9,465 nucleotides of DNA from Planctomycetota bacterium (GTDB lineage Bacteria > Planctomycetota > Planctomycetia > Pirellulales > S012-138). Shown piece after piece: positions 1 to 6,190 of the stretch; positions within the stretch are counted from its first letter, which is position 1; each line of letters begins with the position of its first letter. Below the pieces are notes generated by a model. The model was not told the DNA's origin. It ran no database searches and saw only the letters and a list, made by a program, of their open reading frames with translations. The position numbers and the translations under genes were made by a program. The DNA lies in assembly GCA_026982835.1 (NCBI GenBank), contig JALSGI010000804.1, forward strand, positions 1 through 9,465. The letters run 5' to 3'.

Positions 1-7
1 TCGCCAA

Positions 8-33
8 CCGCGGGCTAACGCCCGCGGCTCGCC
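8..33 (+). repeat. REP-like hairpin unit with GGCTCGCC tag (forward)
   Basis: A perfect 8-bp inverted repeat, CCGCGGGC (8-15) and GCCCGCGG (20-27), encloses the loop TAAC. The tag GGCTCGCC (26-33) overlaps the last two bases of the stem. The same hairpin-plus-tag layout recurs at 3857-3882 and several times in 8976-9465 with different stem sequences, so this is a member of a dispersed family and not an isolated hairpin. It lies downstream of the leftward gene ending at 105. Whether it acts as a terminator is unknown; no T-run follows on the minus strand. Confidence 0.75.
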
Positions 34-42
34 GCCCCCCAC

Positions 43-59
43 GCCCCGACGTGCGGGGC
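43..59. other. GC-rich hairpin next to the REP-like unit
   Basis: GCCCCG (43-48) and CGGGGC (54-59) are perfect 6-bp arms around the loop ACGTG. The hairpin follows the forward repeat unit at 8-33, much as secondary hairpins follow forward units in the right-hand array, but the sequence is not closely similar to those. It could help end transcription of the leftward gene, although no clear T-run is present. Confidence 0.4.
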
Positions 60-80
60 TCTTTCAAGACCCACGCCTTC

Positions 81-107
81 CCGAGCTGAAGCTTGAGGGT
101 CGGCTCA
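81..107 (+). repeat. degenerate REP-like unit overlapping a stop codon
   Basis: The segment contains the core CTGAAG flanked by AGCT arms and imperfect outer arms, followed by GGCTCAC (102-108), which resembles the family tag GGCTCGCC. It looks like a decayed forward unit comparable with the one at 9034-9059. Its tag overlaps the TGA stop (105-107) of the 162-residue protein on the minus strand, so the repeat begins exactly where the gene ends. The stem is imperfect, so assignment to the family is tentative. Confidence 0.35.
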
Positions 108-593
108 CTCCTGGGCCGAATAGCTTTCGGCAAAGTGGAGCACCCAGTGGTCGATGGTTTGCAGGAACGATTCCAGGTCCACTTCGGCCAGGCGCTGGTA
201 GTAGGAGGTGTTGAGGGTTTCCTTGTTGCGGATGGTGGCTTTGACGGCCACCTCCAGCACGTGGTAGCTGGAGAAGGGGCGGACGACCACCTCCAGGCGG
301 CTGAACAGGTTTTCCCGCTTCCCTTCCCGGATGGAGAAATCGTCCCGGCTCACCGACGCCCCCCAGCCCCGATCGCTCATCACCGTGGCGAACTGGAAGC
401 CTGGGAATTCCTGGGCCAGCTCGCGGAGTCGCTGCTCGATGCGTTCGGTCAGCGTGAGGCGGTACTGGCTGTGCAGTCGGCGCAGCTCTTCTTCGTTGAG
501 AGCTTCCTGTTCCTGCTGGCGGCGGCGATCCTCGGCCGTGCGGCGGCCGCGCTGGATGGCCTTCTGCAATCGACTGCGAAAATCCATGCTCAT
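105..593 (-). CDS. hypothetical protein, 162 aa
   Basis: I do not recognise a named family. The predicted protein (162 residues) starts with a highly charged, Arg/Glu/Gln-rich helical stretch (about residues 4-60, probably coiled coil). A mixed alpha/beta part follows, with possible beta strands near 66-72, 100-106 and 111-120, and a C-terminal helix around 138-157. No signal peptide or membrane segment is visible, so a cytoplasmic location is likely. The start at 593 is chosen because GGAG lies 9 nt upstream on the minus strand; extending to an upstream ATG at 665 would add 24 residues that look like non-coding sequence and include the candidate promoter at 628-656. The gene follows tex with a 90-bp gap on the same strand, so it could be read from its own promoter, from tex read-through, or both. 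Its stop codon lies in a degenerate repeat unit. Coding status is well supported; function is unknown. Confidence 0.8.
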   Translation of the reverse strand: MSMDFRSRLQKAIQRGRRTAEDRRRQQEQEALNEEELRRLHSQYRLTLTERIEQRLRELAQEFPGFQFATVMSDRGWGASVSRDDFSIREGKRENLFSRLEVVVRPFSSYHVLEVAVKATIRNKETLNTSYYQRLAEVDLESFLQTIDHWVLHFAESYSAQE

Positions 594-627
594 GGCTTGC
601 GGCTCCGGCAGAGAGGGCTTCCCCGGT

Positions 628-656
628 ATTCTAGAACACAATCCCCCTTGGCCCAA
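628..656 (-). promoter_or_regulatory. candidate sigma70-type promoter for the 162-aa gene
   Basis: On the minus strand, TTGGGC (plus 651-656) is followed after exactly 17 nt by TAGAAT (plus 628-633). The -10 matches the consensus at 5 of 6 positions and the -35 at only 3 of 6. Transcription would start near 621, about 28 nt upstream of the start codon at 593. It lies in the 90-bp gap between tex and this gene, an AT-richer stretch than its surroundings. Confidence 0.4.
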
Positions 657-683
657 GCAGCCCAACGCCCCGGCCGGCCCCTC

Positions 684-3230
684 TCATGCCGAGGAAGAAG
701 CGTCCGACGGGTTATCCTGCGTCGGGGGCGTCTGTTTTTGTTCTTGCTGCTTGTGGGCCTGTTGCTGGGCTCGCCGTTCCTCCAGCAGCAGTTTGAGCTG
801 GGCGAAACTGTGCAGTGGCTCCTTGCCTTGTTTCATGGCTTCGGTCAGCGGTGGGGGCGGGGGAGCGGGCCGGGAAGGACGCCCCCGCCGCGGCCGCTGC
901 TGCCGGGCGCGCCGCGACTTGCCCCGTACCGCCCGGGCCGAACGGCCCCGAGCCGCCGAACGAGCCTCCCTTTGCGGCGAAGCGGCCTCGGCTTTTTCCT
1001 TGTCCCGGGCACGCCGCGACGGCCGGTGGCGGCGCAAGAGTTCCTCGCGTCGGGCCGGGTCGATCATGGTGAGCGAAATCCGCCGCCGCTGGGTATCCAC
1101 CGACATCACCCACACCCGCACCACGTCCCCCACCGATACCACCGCGTGCGCATCCTGCACGTATTGGGGGGAAAGCTCGCTGATGTGGACCAGCCCGCTG
1201 TCCTCCACACCAATATCGACAAACACCCCGAAGTCCACCACGTTGAGCACCTGGCCGGAGAGTTCCATACCGGGGGTGAGGTCTTCCAGCTTGAGCACGT
1301 TTTTTTTGAAGATGGGCGGAGGAAGGTCTTCCCGCGGATCGCGTCCCGGGCGGGAAAGCTGATCCAGAATGTCCCGGCACAGCAGCTCGCCGATGCCGCA
1401 TTCGTGGGCCAGCTGGCGGGGATCGGCTTGCAGGGCGGCCTGGGCCACCCGGCGCTGGGTTTCCCCGTTGCGCAGGTCTTCCAGGGAGAAGCCCATTCGG
1501 GCCAGGATCTGCTCGGCCTTGTCGTAGCTTTCCGGGTGGATCCAGGTGGCATCCAGCGGGTGGGTACCGTCGGGGATGCGGAGGAACCCCGCGGCCTGGA
1601 TAAACGTGGCTTCGCCGAACCCCGGCACTTCCTTGAGCTGTTCCCGGCTGCGGAACGGCCCGTGCTGGCAGCGGTACTCGTAAATCCGCCGGGCGGTCAG
1701 TTGGTTCAACCCGGAGACGTAGCGCAGCAGCGACACACTGGCGGTGTTCAGCTCCACGCCCACGAAGTTCACACACGAGCTGACCACCGCCTCCAGCGAG
1801 GCTTGCAGGTGCCGGGCTTTCACATCGTGCTGGTACAGCCCCACGCCGATGTTGGCCGGGGCGATCTTCACCAGCTCGCTCAAGGGATCCAGCAGTCGCC
1901 GCCCGATGGAGACGGCCCCGCGGAGGGTGGCGTCCAGCTGGGGGAACTCTTCCCGGGCGGCCTGGCTGGTGGAATAGACGCTGGCGCCGGCTTCGTTGAC
2001 GATGGTGTAGGCGATGTCCCGGTCGGCGTAGTGGTTCTGGATCAGCTCGGCCACAAACAGCTCCGCCTCGCGGCAACCGGTGCCGTTGCCGATGGCGATT
2101 ACGCTCAGGCCGTGCCGGTCGATTAGCTCCTTGAGGCGGGCGGAGTTTTTTTCCGTGTCGGCCCGGTTCCCCACCAGGTAAATCACCTCGTGTTCCAACA
2201 GGTTGCCGAACTCGTCCAGTGCGGCCAGCTTGGCCCCGTGCTTGAGGCCCGGGTCGATGGCCAACACGCGGCGGTTCCGCACCGGGGGTTGCAGCAGCAG
2301 TTTGCGCAGGTTTTTGGCAAAGACGCGTACGGCATGGGCTTCGGCGCGGGCGGTCAGGTCGCGGCGGACCTCGCGTTCCAGGCTGGGGAAGATGAGCCGC
2401 TGCAGGGCGTCGCGGGCGCACTCGGCCAGGAAATCGGCGTGTTTGTGCCCCACCGGAACCACCAGGCGGAGGATCGTCTGTTCCATCTCTTCCTGGTCCA
2501 CCTGGAGCTTGACGCGGAGGGCCTTGTCCCGCTCGCCGCGATTGAGGGCCAGCACGCGGTGCGGGGGGATGGTGCGGATGGACTCGGAGAAGTCGAAGAA
2601 GTCCTTGTAGTTGCGGGCCACTTTTTCCTTGGCCGTGGCCCGGCTGGCCGTGAGCTTGCCGGTGCGATAGACGATCTCCCGCAGCTGCTGCCGCACGTTG
2701 GCCTGTTCGCTGAAGTGCTCGGCCAGCACGTAGCCAGCCCCCAGCAACGCCTCGGCCGCCGTGCGCACCGGGCCGTGGGGGTCGGCGTAATCGGCGGCCC
2801 GGGCCTGCAGGTCTTCGCACAGCGGGTCCTGGTTGAGAATCTCCTCGGCCAGCGGCTGCAAGTTGCACTGCCTGGCCCAGGTGGCCAGGGATTGCTTCCG
2901 CGGCTTGTAAGGCAGGTAGAGGTCTTCCAGCTCGCGGATGGTGCGCGCGTTTTCCAGTTGGGCCTGGAGTTCCGGGGTGAGTTTCCCTTGGGACTGGATG
3001 CTGCGCAGGATCGTGGCCCGCCGTTGCTCCAGCAAGCGCAAACGCCCCACCTGCTCCTCGATGGCCTGGATTTGCTGCTCGTCCAAGCCGCCGGTCTGAT
3101 CCTTGCGGTACCGAGTGATGAAGGGGATGGTGTTGCCGCGGTCCAGCAACTCCACCACCGCTTCCACCTGCTGGAGACGCAGTCCCAGTTGTTCCGCAAT
3201 CGGTGCCAAATCCAGAGCGAGCGTGGTCAT
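684..3230 (-). CDS. tex: Tex, S1-domain RNA-binding transcription accessory protein
   Basis: Tex (YhgF) proteins are cytoplasmic nucleic-acid-binding factors linked to transcription and RNA metabolism. The 848-residue protein shows the family order: an N-terminal helical Tex region with TIPFITRYRKD (34-44) and the LEDLYLPYKPRK segment (101-112); a YqgF/RNase H-like domain from about 319 with VLAIDPGLKHG (322-332) and IGNGTGCREAE (380-390); helix-hairpin-helix repeats around 480-560 with GVELNTAS (491-498) and VPGFGEA (535-541); and an S1 domain at about 653-724 (GQVLNVVDFGVFVDIG, SGLVHISELS). E. coli Tex is about 773 residues; the excess here is a basic, Ala/Pro-rich and then Gln-rich tail (about 725-848). 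The start at 3230 is chosen because the N-terminus then fits the family and a good promoter lies at 3318-3346; the alternative ATG at 3314 falls at the predicted transcription start. No clear Shine-Dalgarno sequence precedes 3230. The family call is very secure. Confidence 0.96.
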   Translation of the reverse strand: MTTLALDLAPIAEQLGLRLQQVEAVVELLDRGNTIPFITRYRKDQTGGLDEQQIQAIEEQVGRLRLLEQRRATILRSIQSQGKLTPELQAQLENARTIRELEDLYLPYKPRKQSLATWARQCNLQPLAEEILNQDPLCEDLQARAADYADPHGPVRTAAEALLGAGYVLAEHFSEQANVRQQLREIVYRTGKLTASRATAKEKVARNYKDFFDFSESIRTIPPHRVLALNRGERDKALRVKLQVDQEEMEQTILRLVVPVGHKHADFLAECARDALQRLIFPSLEREVRRDLTARAEAHAVRVFAKNLRKLLLQPPVRNRRVLAIDPGLKHGAKLAALDEFGNLLEHEVIYLVGNRADTEKNSARLKELIDRHGLSVIAIGNGTGCREAELFVAELIQNHYADRDIAYTIVNEAGASVYSTSQAAREEFPQLDATLRGAVSIGRRLLDPLSELVKIAPANIGVGLYQHDVKARHLQASLEAVVSSCVNFVGVELNTASVSLLRYVSGLNQLTARRIYEYRCQHGPFRSREQLKEVPGFGEATFIQAAGFLRIPDGTHPLDATWIHPESYDKAEQILARMGFSLEDLRNGETQRRVAQAALQADPRQLAHECGIGELLCRDILDQLSRPGRDPREDLPPPIFKKNVLKLEDLTPGMELSGQVLNVVDFGVFVDIGVEDSGLVHISELSPQYVQDAHAVVSVGDVVRVWVMSVDTQRRRISLTMIDPARREELLRRHRPSRRARDKEKAEAASPQREARSAARGRSARAVRGKSRRARQQRPRRGRPSRPAPPPPPLTEAMKQGKEPLHSFAQLKLLLEERRAQQQAHKQQEQKQTPPTQDNPSDASSSA

Positions 3231-3317
3231 GGGAACACAAACGGGAAGGGACAAGACGGGAAACGAGCCGGCACGCTGGTCCCAACGGGCAGTGTGGCAC
3301 AGAGACGCTAGCATCGC

Positions 3318-3346
3318 AATCTAGGGTTCCGCTGCAAGAGTGTCAA
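3318..3346 (-). promoter_or_regulatory. sigma70-type promoter of tex
   Basis: On the minus strand a perfect TTGACA (plus 3341-3346) is followed after 17 nt by TAGATT (plus 3318-3323), a 4/6 match to TATAAT. Transcription would begin near 3311, leaving an untranslated leader of about 80 nt before the tex start at 3230. Position and spacing are ideal for tex and argue against translation starting at 3314. Confidence 0.62.
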
Positions 3347-3522
3347 TGCCTGCAGCGGCTTCCCTTACAACCGGTATTTTCCGCCAACAAGGCTCAAGTC
3401 CCACCATCCTCCCGTTCGATAACCCAAGTATGACCCCCACCCGGGGACCTGTGGGTTTCCGGGGCTTGGTGTATTTTCCCACCGGGTACCACCGATCGCT
3501 GGCGTCTAGGGAAGGATGCAGC

Positions 3523-3753
3523 ATGTCACGCACTTCGTTGAAGCTCTACACGGAACCGGAAACGGCTTCCCAGCCGGATCGCCCGCAGCCGATGGTCACC
3601 GTCACCCTGGCCGAGGTGCTGCCCCTGCTGGCCGATGCGTTTGAGAGCCGCCGGTTGTGGCTGCGTGATTTCGAGCACGATCCGGTGACCATCTCCTCGG
3701 ACCTGTACGAGGTGCTGATGGCCTACCGCTACTACCGCCGCCCCTCGGCTTGA
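3523..3753 (+). CDS. small protein of unknown function, 76 aa
   Basis: This is the only plus-strand gene, divergent from tex. The frame is open further upstream (from 3340), but the start at 3523 is chosen because AGGGAAGG (3508-3515) lies 7 nt before its ATG and the upstream translation is Pro/Gly-rich and non-coding in character. The 76-residue product has a polar N-terminus (1-24) and then a compact part: VTVTLAEVLPLLADAF (25-40), a charged helix with an RLWLRDFEHD core (44-53), and SDLYEVLMAYRYYRR (59-73), rich in Tyr. No signal peptide or transmembrane helix is visible. The stop is TGA at 3751-3753. I cannot assign a function; it may be a lineage-specific conserved small protein. Coding is supported by the ribosome binding site, the balanced amino-acid composition and the lack of any competing frame. 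Confidence 0.7.
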   Translation: MSRTSLKLYTEPETASQPDRPQPMVTVTLAEVLPLLADAFESRRLWLRDFEHDPVTISSDLYEVLMAYRYYRRPSA

Positions 3754-3811
3754 GGCCTCGCACGCGGTAGCCGCCCTACTGCACCCAGACTATGCACCGG
3801 CAAGCACCGCA

Positions 3812-3832
3812 CTTCAGCCCGGGGAGAGCCGA
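3812..3832 (-). repeat. truncated half of a REP-like unit
   Basis: Read on the minus strand, this segment begins TCGGCTCTCCCCGG and continues to CTGAAG, matching the left half of the unit at 9028-9046 almost base for base. The right half of the hairpin and the tag are missing. With the intact forward unit at 3857-3882 it appears to be the remains of a dyad like those in 8976-9465. It lies in the 249-bp gap 3754-4002, in which I see nothing else convincing. Confidence 0.5.
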
Positions 3833-3856
3833 GCAGACGTGTTTGCTGGTTTGCCT

Positions 3857-3882
3857 CCGCTGGCTGAAGCCAGCGGCTCGCC
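3857..3882 (+). repeat. REP-like hairpin unit with GGCTCGCC tag (forward)
   Basis: CCGCTGGCT (3857-3865) and AGCCAGCGG (3868-3876) form a perfect 9-bp stem with a GA loop, followed by the tag GGCTCGCC (3875-3882). Further right, AATAA (3892-3896) and TTATT (3901-3905) form a short AT-rich inverted repeat similar to the spacer near 9007-9025. The unit lies between the convergent ends of the 76-aa gene and the thioesterase gene, where it could act as a bidirectional barrier or mRNA-stabilising hairpin; that role is inference. Confidence 0.75.
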
Positions 3883-4002
3883 GTTTGCAAGAATAAACGC
3901 TTATTTCCGTCTCGTTCGCAAGCCGTCGAACCAACCAGGTGCTAGCTGGCTAAACACGTACTGTTTGGCGGTTCGGGCGCACCGCTTGCAGCGAGGTTCT
4001 AT

Positions 4003-4488
4003 TTAGCCGCCGAACGACTCGGCCACCTGGGCCGGAAGCATCAGCCGTTCCAGCTGGGCGCGGAGCTCTTCGGGAATGGGCGCAGGGCGCTGCTCCACGT
4101 AATCGAACACTACCACCGTGGCCGTACCCGTAGCGGCCACCTCGGCGGCTGTAACCGACACCACCTGCTGGGCCATGCGGATGCTGGTGCGGCCCAGCCG
4201 CAACACCCCCGCGGCGACCAATACCGTGTCCGGGTAAGTCAGCGGAAGGCGATAGCTGCAATCGGTGGCCGCCAGGATCGTGCCCAGGCGATCCTGCTGC
4301 CGGGTGCGAATGCCCAGCTGCTTGAGCAGGGCCACGCGGGCGGACTCGAACCAGCGAAAGAACACCACGTTGTTCACGTGGCCCAGGGCGTCCTGGTCGC
4401 CCCATTGCACGGGCAACTGGATCACCACCGGCCAGGAGGCCAGCAGCCGTTGGGCTTGTTGGAGTTGTTCAGGATTCGGGTCGTTCAC
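4003..4488 (-). CDS. hotdog-fold acyl-CoA thioesterase (YbgC/FcbJ-like)
   Basis: The product (161 residues) is a single hotdog domain of the 4-hydroxybenzoyl-CoA/YbgC thioesterase type; such enzymes hydrolyse acyl-CoA thioesters in the cytoplasm. The diagnostic segment is VQWGDQDALGHVNN (27-40) followed by FFRWFESAR (43-51): the family's Asp-containing GDxDxxGHVN motif at the start of the long central helix. D31 and D33 are present, and the family's catalytic Asp lies in this motif. The remaining strands follow, ending with an FDYVEQRPAPIPEELR tail (128-143). Length fits the family (about 130-160). The start is GTG at 4488, preceded by AGGGAG with about 7 nt spacing; a TTG at 4509 is the alternative and would add 7 residues. 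The substrate cannot be inferred and no pathway genes are adjacent. A Tol-Pal-linked YbgC role is not supported because no tol genes are present. Confidence 0.9.
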   Translation of the reverse strand: MNDPNPEQLQQAQRLLASWPVVIQLPVQWGDQDALGHVNNVVFFRWFESARVALLKQLGIRTRQQDRLGTILAATDCSYRLPLTYPDTVLVAAGVLRLGRTSIRMAQQVVSVTAAEVAATGTATVVVFDYVEQRPAPIPEELRAQLERLMLPAQVAESFGG

Positions 4489-4554
4489 GCGCGCTCTCCC
4501 TGGAGACAAGAACCGAAGGCCGCTCCCCGCACTCAGACTCCCCGAGCCTAACGG

Positions 4555-4666
4555 CCCGTTGAAAAACGCAAGTTGGGGAGGGCGAGGCTCCTGCCGAGCC
4601 GCTTTTTTTCAGCAGACGCGAGGAATGCCATAACTCGTTTCATTTCAGGTGGACTTTTTCAACGGG
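4555..4666. mobile_element. 112-bp MITE-like element with 12-bp inverted ends
   Basis: CCCGTTGAAAAA (4555-4566) and TTTTTCAACGGG (4655-4666) are perfect 12-bp inverted repeats bounding 88 bp without coding potential. Inside lies a small stem, GGCTC (4586-4590) with GAGCC (4596-4600), followed by T7 (4603-4609), which on the plus strand resembles an intrinsic terminator; no plus-strand gene reads into it. No clear target-site duplication is seen. The element fits a miniature inverted-repeat transposable element or a solo pair of IS ends, but a structural RNA or terminator role cannot be excluded. It fills most of the 222-bp gap between the thioesterase and DUF1501 genes. Confidence 0.5.
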
Positions 4667-4681
4667 TTGCTAAACGCAACC
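4665..4681 (-). terminator. weak hairpin downstream of the DUF1501 gene
   Basis: GGTTGC (4665-4670) and GCAACC (4676-4681) are perfect 6-bp arms around a 5-nt loop, about 30 bp past the DUF1501 stop codon on the minus strand. A second hairpin, CCGCTGC (4701-4707) with GCAGCGG (4719-4725), straddles the stop codon itself. Neither is followed by a T-run in the direction of transcription, so a terminator or mRNA 3'-end role is only a possibility. Confidence 0.3.
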
Positions 4682-4710
4682 TCCCCGGGGATCAACAAGC
4701 CCGCTGCGGC

Positions 4711-6117
4711 TCAACCCAGCAGCGGCAGCACCGGGCGGCCTTCGGCGATGGCCAGGGGGCGTTGGGCCACGTCGTACACCTCCGTGGCCGGATCGATCCC
4801 CAACAGGTAGAACAGGGTGGCGGCCAGGTCGCCCACATGGACCGGGTCCCGGTCCGGAAAGGCCCCATGGCGATCCGAGGCCCCGTGCACGTAACCGGCC
4901 TTCAAGCCGCCTCCGGCCAGCAGGGCCGTGTAGCAGTAAGGCCAGTGGTCCCGGCTGACGTTCTTGTTCAGCCGCGGCGTGCGGCCAAACTCGCCCATCC
5001 ACACCACCAGCGTCTCGTCCAGCAACCCGCGGGAGTGCAGGTCTTCAAGGAACGTGCTCAGCACCCGGTCGGTCAGCGGCAGGTGGTACTTCTGGATGAT
5101 GGGATACATGCGGGTGTTGTTGAACCCGTGCGTGTCCCAGCCGCCGCGGGTGGTCGATTGACCGCCAATGCCCCGGGAAAAGTAAACGGTGACGAACTTC
5201 ACGCCCGCCTCGACCAGCCGCCGGGCCAGCAGGCAGCACTGGCCGTAGGTGGTGCGGGTGTACTGCCGCCGCAGTTTTTCCGGCTCGGCGCCCAGGTCGA
5301 ACGCCTCCCGCAATCGCCGGGAGTTGAGCATCTCCAAGGCCCGGCGATAGTAGGCGTCCATCCCGGCCGCTTCCGCCGCCTGGTCCAGCAGCCGCGTTTG
5401 CCGGGCGATGAGCTGTTGCAAGCGGCGGCGGTCTTCCAGCCGGGCCAGGCTCATCCCTTGCGGAAGCGTCAGCTCCGGCAGCCGGAAGTCCGGCGCGTTG
5501 GGGTCCTCGGTAAACAGAAACGGATCGTGCTGCTTGCCCAAAAAGCTGGCATGCTGCCCCGGCGTGATCGCCCCGTCGCGGATCACGTAAGGGTAGGCCA
5601 CGAAGGTGGGCACGGCGTTGGTGTTGGGAGCCAGGTGGTCCACAACCGAGCCGTAAGCCGGGTACAGCTCCAGCGTGTCGCGCAGGCGGATGTCGTCCAC
5701 TGGCGGTTCGTGTCCGGTCAGGGCCGTGTAGGCGGCCGGGTTGTGATTCTTCATCCGGTGATGCAGCGTGCGGACTTGCGTGACCAGGTGCATCACCTTG
5801 GCCAGCCGCGGCAAGTGCTCGCAGACGCTCACCCCCGGCACGCTGGTGGCGATGGGGCGATGCTGCCCGCGCACCTGCTCGGGGGCCTGGGGCTTCAGGT
5901 CGAAGGTGTCGAGGTGCGTGGGCCCGCCGAACTGGAACAAAAACACCACCGACTTGATCCGCTGCGGCAACCGGGGCGATCGTTCGCGGGCCTGCAACAG
6001 CCGGGGCAACGTCAGCCCCAGCAGGCCCATCCCGCCCACGCGTAGCAAGCAGCGCCGCGACAGCAGGCCCGCTCGCCACACGGCTTGCTCGGCTTGCACA
6101 CCGGCTTGAGCACGCAT
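4711..6117 (-). CDS. DUF1501 domain protein, Tat-exported
   Basis: DUF1501 proteins are abundant in planctomycetes, belong to the alkaline phosphatase/sulfatase-like superfamily and have no established reaction. The 468-residue protein has a twin-arginine signal: SRRCLLRVGG (20-29) followed by a hydrophobic stretch to about residue 42. The domain shows the family landmarks in order: FQFGGPTHLDTFDLKP (61-76), HHRMKNHNPAAYTALTG (119-135), WDTHGFNN (327-334), VVWMGEFGRTPRLN (371-384) and SRDHWPYCYTALLAGGGLK (388-406), then HVGDLAATLFYLLGID (427-442). The His/Asp of WDTH and DHW are plausible metal-site residues by analogy with the superfamily. The start at 6117 is chosen because GAGG lies 9 nt upstream (GAGGA with 8 nt) and it leaves a normal Tat n-region; a TTG at 6138 is the alternative. 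It follows the DUF1549/DUF1553 gene by 72 bp on the same strand, the usual operon partner. It probably acts outside the cytoplasmic membrane. Confidence 0.94.
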   Translation of the reverse strand: MRAQAGVQAEQAVWRAGLLSRRCLLRVGGMGLLGLTLPRLLQARERSPRLPQRIKSVVFLFQFGGPTHLDTFDLKPQAPEQVRGQHRPIATSVPGVSVCEHLPRLAKVMHLVTQVRTLHHRMKNHNPAAYTALTGHEPPVDDIRLRDTLELYPAYGSVVDHLAPNTNAVPTFVAYPYVIRDGAITPGQHASFLGKQHDPFLFTEDPNAPDFRLPELTLPQGMSLARLEDRRRLQQLIARQTRLLDQAAEAAGMDAYYRRALEMLNSRRLREAFDLGAEPEKLRRQYTRTTYGQCCLLARRLVEAGVKFVTVYFSRGIGGQSTTRGGWDTHGFNNTRMYPIIQKYHLPLTDRVLSTFLEDLHSRGLLDETLVVWMGEFGRTPRLNKNVSRDHWPYCYTALLAGGGLKAGYVHGASDRHGAFPDRDPVHVGDLAATLFYLLGIDPATEVYDVAQRPLAIAEGRPVLPLLG

Positions 6118-6190
6118 TGCTTGGTTCCTCGATGCCAAAGCTGTGGGTTTCAGGAACGCTTCTGAAGGGGGACCGACAGCCGCGCCTGGC

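Noticed and set aside
93..2126. Long plus-strand open frame (677 codons) opposite tex and the 162-aa gene
   Set aside because: It mirrors GC-rich codon bias of the minus-strand genes, has no family features and a His/Gly/Val-rich composition typical of antisense frames.
712..3300. An 862-codon open frame on the same strand as tex in a shifted frame
   Set aside because: The translation is a low-complexity Gly/Arg/Pro/Ala shadow of tex, whose true frame shows all Tex domains.
4586..4609. Hairpin followed by T7 as an intrinsic terminator
   Set aside because: It faces the plus strand, but both neighbouring genes are on the minus strand, so there is no transcript for it to end; it is treated as part of the MITE-like element.
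4573..6045. 490-codon plus-strand frame opposite the DUF1501 gene
   Set aside because: It is antisense to a gene with clear family motifs, starts inside the MITE-like element and has no recognisable domain.
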